This document shows, one piece after another, positions 8,801-15,951 of a stretch of 16,765 bases of DNA. A program made the position numbers and the translations under genes. Source of the DNA: Cephalothrix spiralis (taxonomy: Eukaryota > Nemertea > Palaeonemertea > Archinemertea > Cephalotrichidae). How positions within the stretch are numbered: the first letter of the stretch is position 1; each line of letters begins with the position of its first letter. The notes beneath the pieces were generated by a model. The model saw only the letters and a program-made list of their open reading frames with translations. It was not told the DNA's origin and did not search any database. The stretch covers positions 1 through 16,765 of the forward strand of contig JAUCNG010394478.1 in the NCBI GenBank assembly GCA_032353305.1, read 5' to 3'.

Positions 8801-11800
8801 CGGTAGGGGTGGCGATACATGGCGCTCTAGGGCGTAATATGTTTTATATAGTATGTTTTAAAGGAAGTTGTTCTTTCTGTTTTTCTCATTTGTTTCATTT
8901 GCAACCATTTTTTTTCTAGTAATTATTAATCCTGTTGTGACAAATAGCGATCGAAAAAGTGTACCCGCCTGAGCTGCGATGCATAGCGCTGCTCTGGTGC
9001 TTAGCATCGCTATTTTGACCTTTCCCGGCTGGCTGTTGATAACGGATCGTAATTATAAATAAGAAATTAATAAGTACTATTGAATAAATTGTATTCGGCG
9101 GCATGACGTCGTACTTATGCGTTTATTCGACGTCTGAGATACTATCAGTTGCTGGGTGTTCTTTCATTTGACTTATCCTAATACTTCAAGAAAAAACCTT
9201 TGGTTATTCAAGAATCAAGATCTGATAATTCACAGTCCTATGGAAATTTATTCATGATTATGCAGTGACACATAAGATAATAACGTTTTTGGTTGACCTG
9301 TCAGAACTGATAAATTTCCCCGCACGATACCTTATATCTTACTGGGAATATCATTTGCATTTTTTGAATAACCAGCTTTTCTTCAAATATGCCTTACTTT
9401 GGAAACCAACGTTGTATGGCATACCAAGCTACTTTTAAAATCTCGGAAGTCTCTCGGTTGTTTTTAATGTACAAGAAATTTTTCAGTTATGTTTATTAAA
9501 TGTGGATGTGTTGATGCGGTTGTAATCCGAATGATGAAAACTAAATTATTCATACACGTAATATCATATATGGGAGAATGTGAATCACTTTTCAGGTACT
9601 TTTTAGCCGTTTTGTAAAATAAAAATACAAATACTCAGCGTCAACAGATTTTGACGGCATGAATTGCCTCTACCCCTTTCTCCATCTCTATTATATAAAA
9701 AAAACGCATCACAATCCTACACGAATTTCAGCCGATATTGCCTTTTAAACACAGCTATAGCTATAACCACCCCACCCCCATTTCACGTTTATTTGACATG
9801 ATGCTATCCAAAATAACAGGAACCTAGCTGTCTATAAGCCGCGTTGCATCTTGGGTTCTATAATGACGTAAACGGGATAGTCTTTCGCGACATATGATTG
9901 AATATACATGTATTCACCTTTTTGTACTATAAATTGTATAGAAATGTCAAGAGGAAATAAAACCGAAAAACTCTCCTGTTCATCGATCCCGAAATCAAAC
10001 TCGATTAATTCGCAGAAAACTATCCCGTTTGCGTCATTATCGATCCCATGATGCAACGCGGCTTTAACTACTAGTAAAATGGGAGGTTTATAGAGTTATA
10101 GCGAAGCAAATTCTTGTTGGATTGTGATGCGTTTTTTATTTAACAGAGAAAAGCCGAATAAGGTCAAAATCGGTTTGACGCTAAGTATTTTTATTTCAAA
10201 AACGGCTAAAAAAAGTACCTGAACATGCAGTGTTTCACATTATTCCATTTATTCTCAATATGATGCTCAGGAACCCTTTTTCAAATGAAGAGGATAGATT
10301 CGATGAATTTTATTTTTTTCGAAATCAAAGGGGCTAATTCTTCGCCTATTTGTAGATCGTCCTTTTGACTTTTCCCTTATAAAGGATGAAGTATACCATA
10401 TATTTTTTTCTTTTATTCTGAATCTATGTTGCACTTAAGCCTTCCCAAAGAGGCAGAACAGTTTATGTTTAATGACGAGGAGCACATTTTTATAGGCGCT
10501 ACTGAAGGTTTTGTTCATAAAGCCGTAAATGAAACAATTAACAGATGAGTTACTTATAGCAAGCCAAGTCGCATACTTGAACAACAATCCCGGAACTATC
10601 TTTTCATTATACATTATAGATATTATGCAATATGGTATCCATGACAATAAAAACGCGATAAATGTAAACAATAACGTTATTGTGACTCTTTTCTCCTTTT
10701 GTTTGACCGAATCACTTCGTTTCGGTTTTGTAATCGTTGAAATACTTTTATCCGAATTATCGTCTGGGTTAACAACGATTAAATTCACTTCTACTGTTGG
10801 TTTGTTTATTGTTACTTTTCTTATGCGTTCTTCTTCTGTCTTAATTGGCGACGCGTGCGAAAGAACTTTGTTTCTACTCTCTAAAATAGTCCGGTAAATC
10901 GCAGCGTAGCACACTGAAATTATACACGCCGGAATTACGATTACAACGACACTAATCGTAATCGAAATTACAATCCCTCTTTCAAGTGTACACATTTCAA
11001 GGTCCTCACTAAAGATAACCTCATTCCATGCAGGTGAGCAGAATATCAGAATAAGCCATGTAATCCAAATGAAAATCACGATGATAAATGTATTTTTAAT
11101 CGTAAATATTCGATCAAAAGTCCCTTTCCTGCAAATGTAAAAGTATCTATTAATCGCAATGCCCGCCATTGAGTACACTGAAATTGAGCACGAGGCGCAT
11201 ACGAAACAAAAATGTATTATACAGGTGATTTTATCCATTTTATTTGTTCTCGTGATTGTATTTACAAGAATAACTGGACTAACACAACACATTACCAAAA
11301 AGTCGGCAACTGCTATGCTTCCGATGAAAACATTATTGGCTACTTGCAGTTTTTTGTCCGTAAGGAGAGCGCACAGAATAAGAATATTCCCAAATGTACC
11401 GATAACTGACACAGATGATAAATATATTATGTCAATGGCGTACATAGCCATTGCGCCATTTGATAGCGCACCGCCGTGCTCTGTCATGGTTTTATCGAGG
11501 CCTCTCGTTAGATTTATTAATTCTTCTTCAACCATCTGAAAAAAATATAAACAATTATTTCAAACATCTGTCTTTTCCATTGACAATATTAAAGAATATT
11601 TTTACAGCTGGTAGAAAACATATTGATAAACCAAATGTACCAGAAAACCTTGATGTTTTTACATTAATTTTTCAGACAGGAGCACCCTTAACACGAATAG
11701 ATGCGTCTTTTAGTACAAAATAACTAATAGTTATCTCTATTGGTCGCACCGCTTTTTAATGAAGTAGTCATAAATAGAAAACCCTGTTATCAGTCTCGTC

Positions 11801-14800
11801 ACTGTCGTGTTTGATGTCAGGTCCTCGAGTAATTGCTCTACCCTTATTTTGTGATTAGATAGTAAATAAGGGAGATTGTGTTGAATCTGTGCTTTAAAAA
11901 AACGTTAGAGCAACTACCATTACACTGCTTTTAAAATAACCTAGGACAAAATTCACTTCTAAGGGATGCCAAACTAGCTCTAGTTGTCAATGCAGTGGTG
12001 AATAGTCACCAAGGTATTTTAGCAGATATTTAAATATTACATGGACTAGTATTTCAGTTAAATTTCATGCATATTCACATAAATCATAAAACCAGTAAAT
12101 CGTCGTATAGCGAAGATCCCAAAGGCCCGGGTATATAATCATATAATTTGTTTCTACACTATATGGTTTGCCATATAGCTTAGAAATATTGCTGCCGCCA
12201 ACCGGGAATTGTAATTGCTGTGACCAAATGTCCTAGGCCTTCCTCCACCCCTTTCCGTCGTGAAGATTTAGAATCTTGGACAAGTGCTTCCCGGGTGTGG
12301 TCTGGTTGAATACGCGGAGTTGGATGTCTTTCCCAAAGGGAATCTCCCTTCCTTAAGGGTTAACCCGCTTATGTCTGGTATATAGAAAATGGGACCTGAT
12401 GATGGGAGTACTAGACTGAAGATGTCAGCAAAAATGCCCTGTGACCGAGCTTGCTAGGTCTTCACAGTACTAATACAACTCGTTCTAGTCCCGTCCGCCC
12501 TCATTCAATACGCCTATCTACATTAAAGTAAATAAGCGAAGCAAGGCTTTTTTTAATGAGCAATGCCAAGAACTTTGAATTTATAAAAATGCGTCAAAAC
12601 GATACTAGCCAGAAAGAGAAAAATATTAAAACAGATAAATTTACTACATGTAGTACCTTTTAATAGTGTTAAATAACTTGCTATTCCCAACTAATAGGTT
12701 CCGAGATATTTAGTGTTTGTTGTCCAATTATCCGTGTTTTCTGATTTTGCTTCCCAAAACGAACTCTCAATCCGCTTGTTGCCGTTTGAGTTATTGCGGT
12801 GCGGATATTGTCGTAGTTGGAGAGATAGCAATTTGCATTGTTAAGTAGGATGTGCTAAACCCTGGAAATGAGATTTCGAGAACAAAATTAATTATCTACG
12901 ATGCTGTAGGATAAATGATGAATTAACTCTGAACTGACATTCTTTTAGTATCCATGTTGAGCCCAAACCTGTCAATTTCTCTTGCTTCTGCTTAACCAAA
13001 ATTTAAATATTCTAAGCATTTATTTGAACCCTTTGAAATCTTTGACTTTTTATTTTAGTACAGGCCGAGAAAAAAAAATTAAAATTAATTTTCTGAAAGT
13101 TCTGTTTAACCGCAGAAAATTATTAAAATTTTTGAAAAGTCAAAGATTTAACATTTCTGCATTTATTTTATAACCAACAAGTTTCCGTAGCTCTGAGCTT
13201 CGTTTGCAGCTTTTGAGAAGAGAGAAATTGCATTTTAACCTCTATTTGATCAGCCAATTCTGTATAGTTGTGTATCAGCACTTTATTTTATTTCAAGTTT
13301 AAAAATATAACCAAACCATCGCATCCACCATCGCATCCGTATAGCCATTTAATAGGTGATATAGAAAGAATGCATTCTGATTATTAAATATTAAAAAAAA
13401 ACTATAAACCCTACCGTTTTACGTTAAAACCTGAGAAAAGTCCTGCTACGTTAATGGTGTCCAGACACTTGCCTTATTGGCTTTGTTGATAATTTGATTA
13501 TAGTAGGGCCCAATTAACGTCATAATATAATTTTGATTACTTGATAACCTCACACTATCATTTAACGTACTGAATTACGTTTTTAAAATCTGATTTTTAA
13601 TCTAATGAATGAATTTTCATATCTCATATTACACTTTTTCATAAAATATAAAATTGGGTGTTTTCAAAACTTTTATAGGCCGAGAAAGGTCTAGACAAGA
13701 CCGATATCGCTGACACCATTTGTGAATATACCAGTGTGACCGGATATTTCAAAATGAGTTCTTAAGACCAAATTTTCAAAATTCATTTTTAGCTCAGTTG
13801 GTATGAAGTACCAATAGTGAGCTTATGCTATGCATGGCGTGTAGTCTGTGCGGGGGATGGATGGATGTAACGCCTCGTTTTAGTAGTTTGCATTAATCTA
13901 TTTGCTTGAAATTTTTTTACAGTTATTTTAGACGATTATAAGGAACTGTTTTTTTGATCGGAGCATTTGGGCCGGCGTAATGGGCTCAAATCCTCATTTT
14001 TGCCATTTTTTGGACTTTAGGGCCAAATCTATCTCCTCCTAGGGTTTTGATCCCAGCCTAATACAACTTATACGGAAGCTTCATTAGACCATGGGCTACT
14101 ATAGTACGATCAGTTTTATGGGCCGAGCTATGACCTTGGGCCCGGAGTTCGAGGTCAAAAAGTCAACGTCGTACAGAGTCGCGGTTTTTTTAATGAAACC
14201 TTACGGAAATTGTTTTTCTCTAAGAGTTAATATTTTCGACGCTAGAGGTCATTAAAGGTCAAAAACGGTCAAAGCTAAGTATTATTGCAGAGTGTCGCGA
14301 TTTTTTTTAAACTATAGATAGTTCATATTTACGCCGCTAGGAGAGTTTAAATGCCAAGGTCACGAAAGTCAAAAATTCTCTAAATTTAATATTTACGCTG
14401 CTAGGGGTCATTAAAGGTCAAAATCACTCGATCTTCTGACTCATGGAACAAGGATTCATTACCTTTCATTTGGCACTAAAATTATATTCCAACTCAAATT
14501 ATCCGTAATGCTTAAGGTACACATGTTTTACCGGAGTAATCAACCCCCCCCCTTCACGTTGTGTCAGTACAGGGCACGATAAAGAACTCTCGTTAACTTA
14601 AGTATGGTTCTGCATTCACAATTTGATTTTAGCTAAAAGGCACTTAATGATTAATGTAGTAATTAAATATAAACTGACCATTATGAAACCATTAACATAT
14701 TTATGTACTGGTTTAGTACTGTTATCAAATTTAAGCTCTTATGGTGTAATCTATTCTTGATATGAATGTCATTTTAGGTCTCCAATTTAGGAACATGAAA

Positions 14801-15549
14801 GTGTCAAAATGGGACGCAATTCGAAAAAAAATTCCGTCCGGGAACAATAAAAAATGACGACACCGATAATATTTAACCACCCCCCCCCCCAATACATGCT
14901 TTGTAATTCTTTTCCTTTCCACAATTATTATATAAATATCAACTACGCCTTTTCGCCAAAAAAACGCTGTCCGCAAAAAAATTACACCCTCCTTCTCAGG
15001 GCGAAATTGGTGATCGTATAATTATATTATCGAATGATTTCATAAATTGTTAAATCTTAAAATCAAAATTTTGTTTTCTATTATTAGGTTACTATCTAAG
15101 TCCTTTAAAAACGCAAATTATTTTAGTGTTATACCGAAAGTAGTGTTCAACATCATAAGATTAATCGTTAGATATTTTTTTCAATCGCGCTGCCCAGTAA
15201 AGAACTAACCATTCATGTCCTTTCCCCCACATTTTGCAAAACATTTCTGCAAATTATAACGGCCTTCCCTTGTTTAAAAAATATTTGAAGCGCGCTCCGA
15301 CTCGGTCACCTCTCCCGCAATCGGTATTTGCCTGGAGACTACGGTAATATAGTTAAACAGCAAGTTGGGTCATTTATTGTTTAAGGTAATTTCATGTTTT
15401 TGATATATGTTCTGAAGGGAACTTGTTATTTTAGTTTCTCTCTTTTTTCAGAGCCTAGGAGAACAAAATGGATTTTGAGTGCATTGATCAATTTTGCATT
15501 TTTTAAGAACGACAGGTCCAAGTTTTATGAACAGATCAAGCGAGAGCGG
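5790..15549 (+). CDS. NUF2: Kinetochore protein Nuf2, 5' part of gene (coding exons 1-5; 3' end outside the window)
   Basis: Exons at 5790-5888, 6414-6488, 7687-7769, 8340-8401 and 15452-15549 join with matching phases (0, 0, 2, 1) into about 139 residues, all with GT-AG introns. The product matches the N-terminal calponin-homology region of Nuf2, a subunit of the NDC80 complex that links kinetochores to spindle microtubules. Landmarks: an N-terminus with a conserved PE before the second helix (DKPEAD, residues 30-35), CFYDITECPVERLRM, SDELKHFLLAMC, and MTPKPRRTKWILSALINF, which lines up with the family's PKAKRTARFLSGIINF block across the exon 4/5 junction. The coiled-coil part should follow to the right, and no further exon was found before 16765. 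The 7-kb intron 4 contains a GPCR gene on the other strand. The start ATG is the first after the acceptor at 5775. Confidence rests on the splice-phase fit and the conserved block. Confidence 0.85.
5889..6413 (+). other. NUF2: NUF2 intron 1
   Basis: 525 bp, from GTAAAATTG to TTACATTTCAG. It contains a degenerate tandem array at 6135-6247 (listed separately). Nothing else was recognised. Confidence 0.8.
6135..6247. repeat. Degenerate tandem repeat of GTCCTAAAATTTCA
   Basis: Five imperfect copies of a 12-14 bp unit occur at 6135-6148, 6154-6164, 6184-6197, 6204-6217 and 6236-6247, with spacers of variable length. The variants differ mainly as TTTCA versus TGTC at the end. Confidence 0.7.
6414..6488 (+). 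CDS. NUF2: NUF2 coding exon 2
   Basis: 25 codons between acceptor TTTCAG (6408-6413) and donor GTAAGAAAAT (6489), phase 0 at both ends. Encodes ADTVQRLYRFCFYDITECPV and RLRM at the end, matching the second and third helices of the Nuf2 head. Confidence 0.85.
6489..7686 (+). other. NUF2: NUF2 intron 2
   Basis: 1198 bp, from GTAAGA to TATTTCAG. AT-rich apart from a GC-richer SINE-like repeat at 7081-7322. No other feature was recognised. Confidence 0.8.
7081..7322 (+). repeat. SINE-like interspersed repeat, copy A
   Basis: A GC-richer block inside AT-rich intron 2. It contains CTTGGGCAAGTTCTTC, GGTCAGGTTAAATACGTGGA and ends near GACGCCCTCACAATAAG. A second block at 12240-12512 shares these segments in the same order, so both look like diverged members of one interspersed family. 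The boundaries are approximate. No clear Pol III B box was found. Confidence 0.5.
7687..7769 (+). CDS. NUF2: NUF2 coding exon 3
   Basis: 83 bp after acceptor TATTTCAG; it ends ...GCTAT before donor GTAAGTATTC, phase 2. Encodes SPAEGLEDIEYPELYETSDE and LKHFLLA; the split codon completes as ATG with the first base of exon 4. Confidence 0.85.
7770..8339 (+). other. NUF2: NUF2 intron 3
   Basis: 570 bp, from GTAAGT to TTCACAG. It contains a short hairpin, GGGGGTC (8183-8189) pairing with GACCCCC (8201-8207). No coding sequence was found. Confidence 0.8.
8340..8401 (+). CDS. NUF2: NUF2 coding exon 4
   Basis: 62 bp. The first base completes a Met codon from exon 3, then CWLTKKCGIEGFTINDLMTP follows, and one base (A) is left over before donor GTAAGTTCC (phase 1). 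That A plus AG at the start of exon 5 makes the Lys of the MTPK-PRRT junction. Confidence 0.85.
8670..8683. promoter_or_regulatory. RFX-type X-box
   Basis: GTCACCATGGCAAC fits the X-box consensus GTNRCC-AT-RGYAAC recognised by RFX factors, which control ciliary genes in animals. It lies inside NUF2 intron 4 with no visible transcription start beside it, within a GC-richer block (8580-8840) that may be a repeat. Motif identity only. Confidence 0.35.
8941..9016. repeat. Nested palindrome
   Basis: Outer arms CAAATAGCGAT (8941-8951) and ATCGCTATTTTG (9005-9016) enclose an inner hairpin whose arms GCGATGCATAGCGC (8976-8989) and GTGCTTAGCATCGC (8997-9010) pair with three mismatches. The inner right arm and outer right arm overlap, so two alternative foldings are possible. 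Confidence 0.55.
9570..10248. mobile_element. Foldback/MITE-like element of about 680 bp
   Basis: Almost the whole segment is an inverted repeat. Terminal pairs: AATGTGAATCACT (9577-9589) with its complement near 10232-10243, and TCAGGTACTTTTTAGCCG (9592-9609) with CGGCTAAAAAAAGTACCTGA (10203-10222). Further in, the blocks at 9617-9655 (ending AGCGTCAACAGATTTTGAC) and 10163-10200 pair, the AAACGCATCACAATCC block (9702-9717) pairs with GGATTGTGATGCGTTT (about 10119-10134), and AGCCGCGTTGCATC (9837-9850) pairs with GATGCAACGCGGCT (10050-10063). The centre at about 9890-10015 is the loop. A 74-codon open frame at 10056-9832 lies within the arms and is not a gene. No transposase and no clear target-site duplication. 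Probably a non-autonomous DNA transposon; superfamily unknown. Confidence 0.8.
10412..10417 (-). terminator. Poly(A) signal of the nested GPCR gene
   Basis: AATAAA on the minus strand, 17 nt beyond the GPCR stop codon and followed by AT-rich sequence. It suggests a short 3'UTR ending just before the foldback element. Confidence 0.5.
10435..11535 (-). CDS. Rhodopsin-class (class A) GPCR, melatonin-receptor-like, nested in NUF2 intron 4
   Basis: A 366-residue seven-helix receptor in one exon. N-glycosylation sequon NLT (8-10). TM1 carries GN (N50), TM2 IAVAD (D78). The ECL1/TM3 Cys is C105, paired by family rule with C182 in ECL2. TM3 ends INRY (128-131) in place of DRY. TM4 contains W157 and W160, TM5 has P202 and Y210. 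The third intracellular loop is long and charged (about 217-283). TM6 has SWIP (298-301) in place of CWxP, and TM7 has NCFIY (333-337) in place of NPxxY. NRY, the following YIC (133-135) and NxxIYGxxNxxF in TM7 resemble melatonin receptors, so I call it melatonin-receptor-like; the ligand is unknown. An in-frame TGA lies 27 nt upstream of the ATG, and TTTTTTTCAG directly precedes it, so a 5'UTR intron is likely. It is antisense to its host gene. Confidence 0.93.
   Translation of the reverse strand: MVEEELINLTRGLDKTMTEHGGALSNGAMAMYAIDIIYLSSVSVIGTFGNILILCALLTDKKLQVANNVFIGSIAVADFLVMCCVSPVILVNTITRTNKMDKITCIIHFCFVCASCSISVYSMAGIAINRYFYICRKGTFDRIFTIKNTFIIVIFIWITWLILIFCSPAWNEVIFSEDLEMCTLERGIVISITISVVVIVIPACIISVCYAAIYRTILESRNKVLSHASPIKTEEERIRKVTINKPTVEVNLIVVNPDDNSDKSISTITKPKRSDSVKQKEKRVTITLLFTFIAFLLSWIPYCIISIMYNEKIVPGLLFKYATWLAISNSSVNCFIYGFMNKTFSSAYKNVLLVIKHKLFCLFGKA
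11536..11545 (-). other. Likely splice acceptor abutting the GPCR start codon
   Basis: On the minus strand TTATATTTTTTTCAG ends immediately before ATGG. A polypyrimidine tract plus CAG with no spacing before the start codon suggests that the coding exon begins exactly at the ATG, with an untranslated first exon further right (not found). Confidence 0.45.
11546..12239. other. Region upstream of the GPCR gene
   Basis: Expected to hold the GPCR promoter and perhaps an untranslated exon, but none can be identified. A hairpin with 9-bp arms, CCCTTATTT (11841-11849) and AAATAAGGG (11864-11872), lies about 310 bp from the GPCR start, with weaker flanking complementarity (TTGCTCTA near 11833 versus TAGAGCAA near 11905). 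No coding exon seen. Confidence 0.4.
12240..12512 (+). repeat. SINE-like interspersed repeat, copy B
   Basis: Shares with 7081-7322, in the same order and orientation, CTTGGACAAGTGCTTCC, a GGTCTGGTTGAATACGCGGAG segment, an AAGGGTTAACCC segment, and an ending near CCGCCCTCATTCAA. Overall similarity is modest and internal lengths differ, so these are old copies or subfamilies. The boundaries are approximate. Confidence 0.45.
12513..13789. other. Noncoding part of NUF2 intron 4
   Basis: A 63-codon open frame (12982-13173) is low complexity and not gene-like. A nested inverted repeat lies at 13037-13148. A perfect 12-bp tandem duplication ACCATCGCATCC occurs at 13315-13338. No coding exon in the correct phase was found. 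Confidence 0.5.
13037..13148. repeat. Nested inverted repeat
   Basis: Outer arms AATCTTTGACTTTT (13037-13050) and AAAAGTCAAAGATT (13135-13148) are perfectly complementary. An inner pair, AATTTTCTG (13087-13095) and CAGAAAATT (13113-13121), is also perfect. Together they can form one long stem-loop. Confidence 0.6.
13790..14430 (+). repeat. Interspersed repeat with tRNA-like A box and tandem AGGTCA units
   Basis: TAGCTCAGTTGGTA at 13790-13803 matches a tRNA A box, suggesting a tRNA-derived SINE head with a decayed or missing B box. Downstream, from about 14152, a unit of roughly 105-115 bp recurs. Its landmarks are GAGTCGCGGTTTTTTTAA (14177-14194) versus GTGTCGCGATTTTTTTTAA (14292-14310), and TAATATTTTCGACGCTAG (14228-14245) versus a CATATTTACGCCGCTAG segment ending at 14340 and TAATATTTACGCTGCTAG (14387-14404). 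Each unit ends in AGGTCA-rich sequence. That the A box and the tandem part belong to one element is inference. Confidence 0.5.
14431..15451. other. Right end of NUF2 intron 4
   Basis: AT-rich DNA with two homopolymer C tracts, C9 at 14544-14552 and C11 at 14880-14890. The 81-codon minus-strand frame 14976-14731 spans the C tract and shows no domain. The sequence ends with the polypyrimidine tract and acceptor of exon 5. Confidence 0.45.
15452..15549 (+). CDS. NUF2: NUF2 coding exon 5
   Basis: Starts AG after CTCTTTTTTCAG; those two bases complete a Lys codon with exon 4. Encodes PRRTKWILSALINFAFFKND and RSKFYEQIKRER, the last helix of the CH domain and the start of the linker to the coiled coil. 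The donor is either GTTTGT at 15550 (phase 0, used here) or GTATAT at 15554 (phase 1). The frame stops at 15597 if read through. Confidence 0.82.
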
Positions 15550-15795
15550 GTTTGTATATTTAGATTAATTGATCGTTTAATCATTAATTGTTTTTAAAGC
15601 TGACCGTTTGATTCCTATATCCCGAAAGGTCCACTTTCTCAGGGTATAGCCAGGGTGTGAAATGATTTTTACGGCTATTTCTTTCGATTTAATGCGATTA
15701 AAATCAATTGAATACTTCATTTTCAAATCTTCCATTTGCTAGCTCTCTCAAGGCGCAAAAAATGAACCCGTTTTTAACGTCAGGGGACTGAGATC

Positions 15796-15951
15796 TCATC
15801 GGAAACTATCGTCGGAACATCCCGGTTCCCGTCGTATTGTCTTTGTAATACATCGGCATGCACAGAGTCATTTTATCGATTCCGATCATGCCGATGTTTT
15901 CCGAAGACACTACGACGGGAACCGGGATGTTCCGACGATAGATTCCGATGA
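15796..15951. mobile_element. Compact hairpin/MITE-like element with 65-bp arms
   Basis: Left arm 15796-15860 and right arm 15887-15951 are inverted copies differing at about 5 of 65 positions, separated by a 26-nt spacer. The arms are much GC-richer than the surroundings. CTGAG at 15788-15792 and 15957-15961 flanks the structure as a possible 5-bp target-site duplication. There is no coding capacity. It is probably a short non-autonomous foldback element; if transcribed with NUF2 pre-mRNA it would form a long double-stranded hairpin. Confidence 0.75.

Larger units (their letters stand above)
8402..9569. other. Left part of NUF2 intron 4
   Basis: Contains a GC-richer block at 8580-8840 with a perfect RFX-type X-box, and a nested palindrome at 8941-9016. 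An open frame at 8649-8837 has no recognisable protein content. TGACGTCG at 9104-9111 resembles a CRE. The rest is AT-rich DNA. Confidence 0.4.
8402..15451 (+). other. NUF2: NUF2 intron 4 (about 7.05 kb), host of a nested antisense GPCR gene
   Basis: Begins GTAAGTTCC and ends CTCTTTTTTCAG. It is roughly 6-13 times longer than introns 1-3. It contains a GPCR gene on the minus strand, a large foldback element, a SINE-like copy, a tRNA-like/AGGTCA repeat block and several hairpins. No extra NUF2 exon in a compatible phase was found, and the phase-1 junction of exons 4 and 5 is intact. Confidence 0.8.

Noticed and set aside
8649-8837. 62-codon plus-strand open frame
   Set aside because: Open by chance in a GC-richer block; no domain, signal peptide or splice context.
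9832-10056. 74-codon minus-strand open frame
   Set aside because: It lies wholly inside the foldback element, and its termini fall in the paired arms. No protein-like features.
10529-11723. Plus-strand open frames opposite the GPCR gene (10529-10897, 11159-11539, 11212-11409, 11451-11723)
   Set aside because: The first three lie antisense to the clearly coding GPCR and the fourth overlaps its start and runs upstream; none shows domain content.
12982-13173. 63-codon plus-strand open frame
   Set aside because: Low-complexity AT-rich sequence rich in Leu, Lys and Phe, overlapping an inverted repeat; no homology recognised.
13677-13760. Possible extra NUF2 exon beginning GCCGAGAAAGG after TTTTATAG
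   Set aside because: In the phase required by exon 4 it hits a stop after 11 codons, it does not resemble Nuf2, and the exon 4/exon 5 junction is already continuous.
14731-14976. 81-codon minus-strand open frame
   Set aside because: Runs through the poly-C tract and has no recognisable content.
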